Shown here piece after piece: positions 50,566 through 58,266 of a stretch of 64,000 nucleotides of DNA. Origin of the DNA: Arthonia radiata. Its lineage: Eukaryota > Ascomycota > Arthoniomycetes > Arthoniales > Arthoniaceae. The DNA is taken from positions 1,639,245 to 1,703,244 of the forward strand of contig PSQN01000002.1 of the NCBI GenBank assembly GCA_002989075.1. Reading direction: 5' to 3'. The translations under genes were made by a program, and so were the position numbers. Under the pieces are notes generated by a model. The model did not search any database. It was not told the origin of the DNA and was given only the letters and a program-made list of their open reading frames with translations. Position 1 is the first letter of the stretch, and each line of letters starts with the position of its first letter.

Positions 50566-50843
50566 GATGGTTGGCTGATTGTATGAATTTGGACTTAAGC
50601 GGATTCGCCACGAACGGACCAGCGCGCATGGAGTTGCATTCGTGTCCGTCGACGTGGTTAGCCCCAGCTCAGTGGCTGGCGCAGTGCTATTTCGTTGTCC
50701 GTGAGCACGAGACGAGCCGGCGTGAGCGCTGTGCCTCAAGCCCTTCCCATCGCAGTCCTGTTGAGTAGTCGAGCTGAGAGCCGCAGCTTTTCTTGCTTCA
50801 GCTCCTCTCGCCTTACAATTCAAGTCGCACATAATGACCTCAT

Positions 50844-52259
50844 TCACCTAAACCGTGCACCATGCGAAACCCGCGAATGCCTCTCACCACCCACCCACCT
50901 CCTCTTCGCCCCTTGCGCCCCCAACCCCACAACAACATAATTAAAGCTTCCTCCCTCACACCCCTCCTTCACATCCATCCCACCCTCCGCCCTCCCCACC
51001 TCCTTCCCCGTCGCATCCACCACCCTCATCCCCTGCGTCCCCGCCTGCACATCCACAAACCCCCAATTCAACCCCTTTCCCAACTTCACAGCCTCCCCAT
51101 CCGTCCCCCCACTACTCACCACAACACTCAACCCCTCCTCACTACACACAACCGCCCAATTCACCGTCATCGTCGCGGCCTGCCACCCCGGCGGCTTGTC
51201 CCCGCACGCTGACGCATCAGTCATGGGATGGTACCACAACGCGCCGTCCACTTTACTGCCTTGCGTCACCGGCGCCATCTCCGCCGCTGATTTCGCACCG
51301 TTCTTAAACGCGCTCGCGAAACTGTGCACCAAGGCCTGCCAGCCCGCGTGACTCCATTGATCACCTTTCGAGTAGGATACAGGCATCGTCTCGTCCCAGA
51401 TCTGCCCGATATAGTGGGATTCCCCCGCGTCGTTCCAGGTGATCACCTCCACGGCGTCTGGCTGCGCGGGCATGGACAGGATCTGCGCCATACGCGCGGG
51501 GAGGACCGTGTTACCCGCGCGGTAGTAGTTTCCGTACGGCGGCTGGTTTTTGTATTGCAGCGACGAGAGGGGTGTGATGAACATGGCGCCTGCGTCCTTC
51601 AGGACATTCTGGACAGGCGTGTCGGAGGAGGTGGAAGTGGAGGCGTTGTGGTCTTGCTGGGGCGGCCATGCGGTCTCCCAGTTGAATGCGCCGTCGATGA
51701 TGCGGGGTCGGGGGTCGAGGTAGGGGTTAAGCGTGCCCGCGGGGTCGGCGTAGTACGGTTTTATATTATCGAAGTTTGGGACGAAGGCGATGTCGGTGAA
51801 TTTCTTGCGGAAGTCGGACCACGCCGACACGGGGAGGTTGCCGTTGTTGAAGGTTGAGACGAGCGGGCGGGGAGGGGCGCCGGTGTGGTAGTACGCGGGG
51901 TTTGTCAGGTATGCGTCGAGGATGGGGGTGAAGACGGAGATGTCGGCGGTAGGCGCTTCCTTTCTGACGGCGGCGGTGTCGAGGGAGAGGAAGAGCTTGA
52001 AGTTTTGGGCGGCCGCGGCGTCGAAGACGTAGGTGAGGGCGTTTTTGAACCAGATGTCGTTGGGGTCGGGGCTCGTGAAGAGAGTGGGGTTCATGAGGTT
52101 GAGGGCGAAGGCGGTGATGTTGAGGGTCTTGGCGAGGGCGATGTCGGCGGAGGCGGAGGTGGGGGAGACGCCGAAGATCATGTAGTGCGCAAAGACATCT
52201 GCGGCGGTGGTGAGGTGGGGGGTGAGGAGGGTGGCGAGGAGCGGGATGATGAGGCGCAT
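50844..52259 (-). CDS. Secreted GH71 alpha-1,3-glucanase (mutanase)
   Basis: A single exon of 471 residues. The N-terminus MRLIIPLLATLLTPHLTTAAD is a clear signal peptide ending in an A-x-A-like site. The mature protein opens with VFAHYMIFGV, the typical start of glycoside hydrolase family 71, and continues through conserved blocks such as FKLFLSLD, PLVSTFNNGN, FVPNFD, GAFNWETAWP and VEVITWNDAGESHYIG, the last containing acidic residues of the catalytic barrel. GH71 enzymes hydrolyse alpha-1,3-glucan, a fungal wall polymer, so the likely role is remodelling its own wall or attacking other fungi. The length is near the family norm plus a C-terminal beta-rich extension (residues about 360-450). 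The last 20 residues are basic and unlike the family. Very GC-rich codon use leaves long antisense open frames that are shadows. No carbohydrate-binding module is visible. Confidence 0.93.
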   Translation of the reverse strand: MRLIIPLLATLLTPHLTTAADVFAHYMIFGVSPTSASADIALAKTLNITAFALNLMNPTLFTSPDPNDIWFKNALTYVFDAAAAQNFKLFLSLDTAAVRKEAPTADISVFTPILDAYLTNPAYYHTGAPPRPLVSTFNNGNLPVSAWSDFRKKFTDIAFVPNFDNIKPYYADPAGTLNPYLDPRPRIIDGAFNWETAWPPQQDHNASTSTSSDTPVQNVLKDAGAMFITPLSSLQYKNQPPYGNYYRAGNTVLPARMAQILSMPAQPDAVEVITWNDAGESHYIGQIWDETMPVSYSKGDQWSHAGWQALVHSFASAFKNGAKSAAEMAPVTQGSKVDGALWYHPMTDASACGDKPPGWQAATMTVNWAVVCSEEGLSVVVSSGGTDGEAVKLGKGLNWGFVDVQAGTQGMRVVDATGKEVGRAEGGMDVKEGCEGGSFNYVVVGLGAQGAKRRWVGGERHSRVSHGARFR

Positions 52260-53433
52260 TGTGGACGTGTTGTAAGGACCGTACTGAGGTGTTGGATGTA
52301 TGGTCTTTGAATTTAATAGTAAACGCTACACTTGGATAGAGGATAGAAACGGTTCAAAATAAGCTGCTGTATTGAAAGAACGACTGTGTTACACTATGTC
52401 GGGGGTTACCATGAAGGGAAATGAGAGACTGTAGTGAAAAGAACTAAGGGCAGAGCTGCAAATGCTCAGCTTGATGAGGTGGTAGCACTAATTGTTATGC
52501 TGCACTTTGTGCGTGTGATCCTGAAGGCTCGAGGAATAATGACGGAGAATAGCTTTAAGTTTTGAATAAAAAGGTTAGGAGAATCCTGCGACGGTTGGTA
52601 GTGGGGCGACGACTGTTTGCAGCGTTGCAGTGGTTGGTGTGTTTCATGTTAGCGGCGCGTATAGGACATCTCCGACACTCCATGGCTTTAGGAGTGTTTG
52701 ACTTGGGAAGTTGCAAGAGTAGGCAATAGCGAAGTAGAAGTGGAGGAGCGCAACATTAGCGGCGCATGCACATGCCAATTCTTGCGGCAACGGCCGCGTC
52801 CCGGACATGGTCAATCACATGATTCATTACAACAATGTAAGGTTACATGTGGCCAGTTGAAGCGCCCGTTCAAGGCGTATTTGTGGCAGACAGGATGGGA
52901 ACGGTCATGAAGAGCAGATTGCGAGTTGATGCACAGAGGGCACAGATGAGAAAAAGCCCACAGCCCCTGAAATTTTCGGAGGCGGGCGGAGCGGCTGGTC
53001 GGCCAATCTGTTTGTGGCACCCGGTCAGCATAGAACTACCGCAATACTGATGCAACAACTCGTACGAGCATCATGTCAATCTCCGTCTCGACGAATTCCC
53101 AGTCCTCCGTCCTTCTCTCTTCCTGCAGTTAACATTCATGTCAAATCGTCGCCCTTGACGCCAGCAAGCAAAGCCCTCCGGTGTGGCGGACTCCTCGCTT
53201 CGATGTCCACAAAAGCGGAATCGTTCCGCTTGTAAGCGCGCAAACCTAAAGTAGCGATAGGACGGATGTTGTGCGCACCACTTAGTCTCTGCCTTGCGGC
53301 ACACAGCATAAGCCATCTCGTCACCTAAGCACTCACCAAGCTGCAGAATTGAGCTTCAAGACATCGTGCTCTGGAAGACGGACTTCGTAGACATCTACCG
53401 TAGAAGGTTGAAGCCTGAAACTAGCAAACCGCG
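52260..53433. promoter_or_regulatory. Divergent intergenic region between GH71 and Fig1-like genes
   Basis: 1,174 bp holding the promoters of the minus-strand mutanase and the plus-strand Fig1-like gene. Composition is mixed and no coding region, repeat or recognisable regulatory motif is evident. Confidence 0.45.
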
Positions 53434-54292
53434 ATGAACCTCCATCGCCTGACCTTTGGCCGCCTTTCGTACCACCATATTCTGGCACTGATATGCGTGG
53501 TCATCGTGGTACTAACCGGTAAGTGCTTGACTGAGTCCTGCCTCACTTCTAACAGACTGATCAATCATCGTACCGCAAAGCTCTGGTCACCGCTGGCTGC
53601 AGCTCCACGTCGCCTGGTATACCGGATCTCTACGTCGTCAAGCTTAGATCCGCGGACTTTGCGTTCAGCAATCTTGCCGCTGCTGCTCTCGAAGTCCGCG
53701 TGGGATACTTCGGTATCTGTCTCGCTGCTGACACAACATCGCCTGTGTGCTCAAGCAGTCTCCCGCACCTCCAGCATATCGTTCAGGGTGACGTCGTGGG
53801 CCTGCGGCTCTTATCGATTGCGGCTGATGTGAAAGACAAGGTCCTCTTTCCCTACTTCCTGTGAGTTGATGCGTAGCCCCAGCTTCACCGTACCTAGCTA
53901 AAGACCTTGCTAGTATCATCGCCGCAGTCCTAGCGTTCTTGGTCGGTTCCATCCTGGCAACATTTCCGAACTGGCACACCCAGGTCGACCCTGACACTGC
54001 CTCGGAAGTCGAGGTGAAAGCATTCCCAAGCAATGTTTCCACACACACGGCATTGGCACTATCATTCGCGACGGCGCTTGTCTTGCTGATCTCGACATTA
54101 TGGCAACACGTCGCTGCTGTCGCGACCGGTACGCTCGTGAGTAACTTGAGCGGCGCCAGTGTCGAAGCGAGTATTGGCATATTCAGCACGGTATTGGTGT
54201 GGACTGTGGTGTTGCTCTCTGTGGTTGTGTTCACAGCGGTGCTGGTCACGGTCATGAGCATCTGGCTATTGGATGCTCTGGTCGCTGAGTAG
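53434..54292 (+). CDS. Fig1-family (Ca2+ regulator and membrane fusion) four-helix membrane protein
   Basis: Fig1-family proteins act in low-affinity calcium influx and membrane fusion during mating and hyphal growth. Exon 1 starts MNLHRLTFGRLSYHHILALI, giving a first membrane helix. Exon 2 (53556-53860) holds GCSSTSPGIPDLYVVKL, the extracellular G-C-x-S...G motif of the family, then VGYFGICLA. A phase-2 intron (53861-53913, GTGAGT to GCTAG) leads to exon 3 (53914-54292), which encodes three further hydrophobic segments (IIAAVLAFLVGSILA; ALALSFATALVLLIS; VLVWTVVLLSVVVFTAVLV). The first intron is uncertain. The strong GTAAGT donor at 53519 is out of phase by one with exon 2, while a weaker GTACTA donor at 53509 keeps the frame (intron 53509-53555). 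The product is about 250 residues. Confidence 0.78.
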
Positions 54293-54719
54293 TATGTTGT
54301 AAGAGATGCAGCCGACATTTGGATTGTTTGTCGGATTCATCGAGCAGTGGCAGCTTCCGCCTGGTTCCGGCTAACGGCGCGAGTGCGTCAAATTGAAAGT
54401 CGCATTGGATTCATTGCTTGCTTCGATCTTCCTAAGCTCTGATGTGGTACGATATGCGTATGGAAAGATGCGCGCCGGCTTGAAAACATGCTTTTTCTAG
54501 ACAGCCCCTTCTCATGTCCTAACTAACCAGCTTAGGAGCTTCTTTTGTCATTAGCTTTACGCATGTCAGCATTCTCAATATTGGATACGCCGCCAATCAT
54601 GACCCTGGCTTGCCCCGCAACGAGCTATGTATAGCTAGCGTCAGTGCTTACATGTGGGCTACAAGATCCCCAATGTTCAGCAATGTATCAGCTTCACGCA
54701 ACAGCATTCAAATCAAGCC
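54293..54719. other. Intergenic DNA, nothing recognised
   Basis: 427 bp between the Fig1-like gene and the small Thr-rich gene, with no domain, repeat or RNA gene seen. It likely contains a 3' UTR and a promoter. Confidence 0.45.
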
Positions 54720-54911
54720 ATGAAGACACTGTGGGCCTTGTTGTTGACTTCTGTGGCTGCCGTACCACAAGCCACGTACGGACTAGGCAGCGACGAGACG
54801 ATACTCACGTACACAGCAACGACGACGTTGACTGAAGTATCAACTGTCACGGGACATTCGACAATGTACACGACGACCACATACACAAGACCGGGCGTAT
54901 TTCCTATGTGA
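54720..54911 (+). CDS. Small Thr-rich secreted-protein candidate (63 residues)
   Basis: ATG at 54720 opens MKTLWALLLTSVAAVPQATY, a convincing signal peptide. The remaining 42 residues are dominated by Thr, Ser and Tyr (for example LTYTATTTLTEVSTVT and MYTTTTYTRPG), as in O-glycosylated wall proteins and in the variable parts of fungal adhesins. There is no cysteine. The simple stop is at 54909-54911. An alternative is a 63-bp intron (54908-54970: GTGAGC donor, CTGAC branch, CTTAG acceptor) giving an end at 54989 with a few other residues. It may be a small real gene or a remnant of a larger one. It sits between the Fig1-like gene and the small-protein array and resembles neither. Confidence 0.45.
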   Translation: MKTLWALLLTSVAAVPQATYGLGSDETILTYTATTTLTEVSTVTGHSTMYTTTTYTRPGVFPM

Positions 54912-55032
54912 GCCCCCAACCTCGGCGATAGGTAGCAGACCGGCCTTGTCTTGACTGACGTGTAACTTAGCTTCATCTTCCGTTGCTAGGCGCTACATAG
55001 CTCGCCAACCTCAGCACCTCCACGCACATCAC

Positions 55033-55361
55033 TTAAAAGGTGACATCGTCATCTTTGAACGTCTTCCCGCCCTCGCCCGTGAGCTCGAGTTCAAATTTTC
55101 TAATTGACACGTTAGCATATACAACGAATGCCCGACCGCCGACCGAGCCGGCAAGAACACGTACTTCTGTTGGTGGTTGAGTCTCCCATGAGTGGCGCTG
55201 GGAAGTTGCTCGTTGCCCAGCGCTTCGATCTTTGTGTGAACTTCGTGGCCCCAGTACGGGATGAGGCGGGATCCCAGCGCGCGGACGGCGTCCATGGTCA
55301 CGTGGACTTCTACTTCCTTCCCACCGATGGTGCAGGTTAATGTTAGGGGGGTGAGTGTCAT
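55033..55361 (-). CDS. Small-protein family member 1 (87 residues, two exons)
   Basis: The first of three tandem paralogues of a family I do not recognise. Exon 1 (55361-55165) starts MTLTPLTLTCTIGGKEVEVH and includes VTMDAVRALGSRLIPYWG and TKIEALG. A 65-bp phase-2 intron (55164-55100) has a GTACGT donor, CTAAC branch and AATTAG acceptor. Exon 2 (55099-55033) encodes KFELELTGEGGKTFKDDDVTF. The shared core across the three is C-T-(I/F)-x-G, V-T-x-(D/E)-A-x-x-A-L-G, W-(G/H) and K-I-E-(A/G)-(L/M), with a beta-like tail rich in Thr, Gly and acidic residues. There is no signal peptide or membrane segment, so a cytosolic place is likely. Function is unknown. Confidence 0.75.
55100..55164 (-). other. 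Conserved-position intron, small-protein member 1
   Basis: 65 bp, GTACGT donor, GCTAAC branch 15 bp from the TTAG acceptor, phase 2. Without it the C-terminal block shared with members 2 and 3 is out of frame. Confidence 0.78.
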
Positions 55362-55524
55362 GGCGAGGCAGTGCGGGTGTGTGGCCTTGGATGGAGGTCA
55401 GAGGCTGTGTGGTTACCGTGACGAGGCTAAAGTGGTGCTTATCGAGGGTGTTAACGATCGCTATCTAAGGCAGATGTGTGATGAGAGGGGACGGTGCGAC
55501 ATTTATCAGTACTTCCCACTTTCT

Positions 55525-55690
55525 GGACACTTGGCTGCCTGGTCGAGTACGGTGCTTCGAGGAGACGTAGCGATCGGAGAATTAGGGCTGAACCATTTCT
55601 AGAAGGCTTCAGGGGTTGGAAGAAGAGATATATCCGATCACCCCTGGATATATACGCGAGCCGTGTTAGCTTTGGGTCTTGGCGCTGTCA
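55525..55690. repeat. Duplicated upstream block of small-protein member 1
   Basis: This segment begins GGACACTTGGCTGCCT, contains GCGATCGGAGAATT and GGGCTGAACC, and ends GCGAGCCGTG...CTTGGCGCTGTC. The same blocks in the same order lie upstream of member 2 (56365-56550), and a weaker version upstream of member 3 (from 57316). Distances to the start codons are about 164, 167 and 172 bp, so promoter and gene were duplicated together. Confidence 0.75.
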
Positions 55691-55854
55691 CTGCAGGTGT
55701 CATCTCTATGGGCCACCTGTCGCTCTTCACCCAACCCCATGTACGTTCGACAACGACGCAAAGGCAGACCAAAATGAGAAAGAGGCTGTTCAGCGTTCTC
55801 GTTGCTAGGCCCTACATAGCCCACCCCCTTCAACACCTCTGCTGGCACCCCTCA

Positions 55855-56198
55855 CTAAACGTATGTGAAATCCTCGCTGGATACGTTCCCGCTCTCGCTC
55901 CGAAACTCAATCACGTAATGGCTATCCGACGCATTAGCATGCACAATCACTGGCCTCCGGTCGACCCGGGATTTGGGTAAGCAAGCCACACGCACTCGCT
56001 ATTGTGGTCGAGCGTCCCCGCGACGACGCCCGCACGGGCTGCGCCCAGACCCTCGATCTTGCTCTGCATTCTCGCATGCCAGGGCCCTATGAAATTGATG
56101 CCGAGCGCGCGATGGGCGTCGACCGTCACGTGGATGGGCACTTGCTTTCCGTCGATAGTGCAGGTCAGGTCCGTGGCGGGGTGGAGTAATCCGGCCAT
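55855..56198 (-). CDS. Small-protein family member 2 (89 residues, two exons)
   Basis: Exon 1 (56198-55996) starts MAGLLHPATDLTCTIDGKQV and includes VTVDAHRALGINFIGPWHAR and SKIEGLG. A 74-bp phase-2 intron (55995-55922; GTGCGT donor, CTAAT branch, GGATAG acceptor) is followed by exon 2 (55921-55855) encoding HYVIEFRSESGNVSSEDFTYV. An upstream ATG in frame would add about 64 residues, but the chosen start is the one that matches members 1 and 3. Similarity to member 1 covers both exons and the promoter block. Unknown function; the single conserved cysteine (TCT) gives no disulphide by itself. Confidence 0.75.
55922..55995 (-). other. Conserved-position intron, small-protein member 2
   Basis: 74 bp, GTGCGT donor, GCTAAT branch, ATAG acceptor, phase 2, at the same place in the protein as in members 1 and 3. 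Confidence 0.75.
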
Positions 56199-56364
56199 GG
56201 TGAGGTGCGTGCGGGTGTGTGGCTTGAGACAAAGGGTGGTGGGCTTGATGTCCGCGGTAGTGTGAGCTGAGATGGGATGGTTACAAGACTTGGGAAAGGT
56301 TTGCTGTCTGAAGAAATTATGTAGAGCAGCTGGAAGCATTATATACCAACTCGTGGTACTCCGA

Positions 56365-56550
56365 GGACACTTGGCTGCCTCGCGAGGCATTATGAATTGA
56401 GCAAGCGCGGCGATCGGAGAATTGGGGCTGAACTGTTTCTAAGAGAAAAGTATTCCACGAGGCTTCGATATCTGAAGAAGCGATATATGCGATATACACC
56501 ATCTCTGGGCGATTCCGCGAGCCGTCTACGCTTTGAGACTTGGCGCTGTC
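56365..56550. repeat. Duplicated upstream block of small-protein member 2
   Basis: This is the counterpart of 55525-55690. Matching words are GGACACTTGGCTGCCT, GCGATCGGAGAATTGGGGC, GATATATGCGATATA and GCGAGCCGTC...CTTGGCGCTGTC. Confidence 0.75.
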
Positions 56551-56616
56551 TCAAGATGACCTGAACTACCTGTCGTTGTCCTTACTACTTCTACGAACGA
56601 TAACAGACGATATTGC

Positions 56617-56735
56617 GAGAGAACATGGATAGCTCTTCGCAACAGTCGGGGCCGCGAGAAGACGTGGAGAGCACTTCCACAACAGTCAAGATTGCAAGAA
56701 CAGGTGTAGAACACTTCCACAACATTCAAGATCGC
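56617..56735 (+). repeat. Minisatellite, three imperfect 40-bp units
   Basis: Units lie at 56617-56655, 56656-56695 and 56696-56735, sharing GA-rich starts, an AGCACTTCCACAACAGTCAAGAT-type core (the first unit is most diverged) and a GC end. It lies in the spacer between small-protein members 2 and 3, about 90 bp past the 3' end of member 3, and has no partner near member 1. Confidence 0.7.
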
Positions 56736-56826
56736 AGGAGCACATCAAGAAAGCACCTCGCCAATTCTGGATCGCCAGGTGCTACCATCGTCGCCACTCT
56801 CCTCACTCCTTGACTCCCGCACCCGT

Positions 56827-57144
56827 TCAGAAACTAATACTCTCGCTATGCGACCCTCCCGTGCCATTGAGCTGGATCGTAAATTCGCTATTCGAAAGCT
56901 GAGCACACCGAACATGCAAATGTGCACAACCAACTTACCCGCCCGAGTAGCTGAGCGTCCCCGAACTGGCACCGGGACACTTGTAGCTCATCCCTTCGAT
57001 CTTGCTCTTCGCGGTGCTATGCCAGTGCCCCGTGAAATTTCCGCCGAGCGCTCCGTGAGCCTCTTTGGTGACGTCGACTTTGGCGTTGACGCCGTTAAAC
57101 GTGCAGACTATGTGGGTGGGGCGGTTGTATGCTAGGTAGTTCAT
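56827..57144 (-). CDS. Small-protein family member 3 (88 residues, two exons)
   Basis: Exon 1 (57144-56939) starts MNYLAYNRPTHIVCTFNGVN and includes VTKEAHGALGGNFTGHWHS and SKIEGM. A 51-bp phase-2 intron (56938-56888; GTAAGT donor, AATAG acceptor) joins exon 2 (56887-56827) encoding EFTIQLNGTGGSHSESISF. It is the most diverged member, but the intron position, length and motif order are kept, so I expect it to be a working gene. A weaker copy of the upstream block starts at 57316. Function unknown. Confidence 0.72.
56888..56938 (-). other. Conserved-position intron, small-protein member 3
   Basis: 51 bp, GTAAGT donor, AATAG acceptor, phase 2. A nearer CTCAG acceptor would give the wrong frame for the conserved tail. 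Confidence 0.7.
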
Positions 57145-58266
57145 TTTGAGAGGGTTTGGATTGTGACGTGGATGGTAGGGGATTGAGTAGATGTTCAAGT
57201 GGTTATGTGTGGAGACTGGTGCTTGTGGAAGGTCGGATAGGAGACTTGTTGTAGAGATCAAGGGTAGGAGTAGTGGGAAGGTGCTTGATATAATGCTGGT
57301 TTCAGCGTACTATGAGGACACATGGCTGTCTCGTTGAGCGTTGTGCTGGGAATGCTCATCGATTGAACTTACTAGAACTAAACGGCTTTCAGTCTCTCTT
57401 ACTTAGAGTTCGATGTCATACATGGCTCGACTGTCCGGATTGGGTATATTGGGCGACGGAGGGAAGAGGGCGGCTTCCTTCAGACGCCTACTCCGGCCGC
57501 CGAGAAAAGACTTTGAGCGTCATGGTACGCCGCAAGACATTCTGACACAGTGAACCCCGTATTCCGGCTCCACTCGAGGCTCATATAGGTCAAAAGAGGA
57601 GCTGTGATGATTATGTAAGAGCCTAGGAAATTGGGATCCTATTACGAAGCACGCCCCACGTTGAGTGCAGTGGCTGATCTCTGAATCCCGCAGCCGTGTC
57701 TAAGGCACAAACAAGACCTAACATACTTTTTTTGAGGCCAAGTGAATAGATACGCTGTTTTAGACTTGCAGATTGGTAACAAATAGCTCGCAAGATGCGT
57801 CTTGCTCAGGCGCGATAATTGCGCCTTTCCATGCCATAGTGCCGATAGAGCTCATTCATCCTTGCCGGAAGTCTCATCTGGTTTTCATTAGATGGCGACT
57901 GTTGAAGTACGTGGAATGACTTGGGACGGGAAGTACTACGATAAAATTGGTGGGCGGGTAAACCTTTTTCCGCAGTTCTTGGCGTCGATCTCACCAGTAT
58001 GCCTTCGAGTGCCGTCGTAGCTTCCTCATTGTACCTTGCACATTTCATCATGTCACCATCGCACAGTTGTCACGCAGAGCGGGGTCATCGTGCTACCGAT
58101 TCTCGTAAGCTGACGGGCATATATGTTCGCAAGATGTCTTCTTCCAGCTTCGTCTCTGAGTTCGCACTCTGGCATGTTTGGACAGGTAGAGTGTGCGGCA
58201 GCGGATGCTGGTCCTCTGACGCCGTAGACTGCCATCAAGCGCGCTGCTCGTTCAACGTACTCCGCC
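57145..58266. promoter_or_regulatory. Divergent intergenic region with a weak third upstream block
   Basis: 1,122 bp between small-protein member 3 (minus) and the second NACHT gene (plus). The part from 57316 to about 57400 resembles the upstream blocks of members 1 and 2 (GGACACATGGCTGTCT, then a CGATTGAA and GAACTAAAC stretch). No coding region is supported in the rest. Confidence 0.5.

Noticed and set aside
51324-52310. Long plus-strand open frames (177 and 141 codons) opposite the GH71 gene
   Set aside because: Low-complexity Gly/Val/Glu-rich translations caused by GC-rich codons of the mutanase on the other strand.
55033-56940. Programmed -1 frameshifting in the small-protein family
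   Set aside because: At first the conserved tail seemed out of frame by the same amount in all three copies. A phase-2 GT-AG intron with branch site at the same place explains all three.
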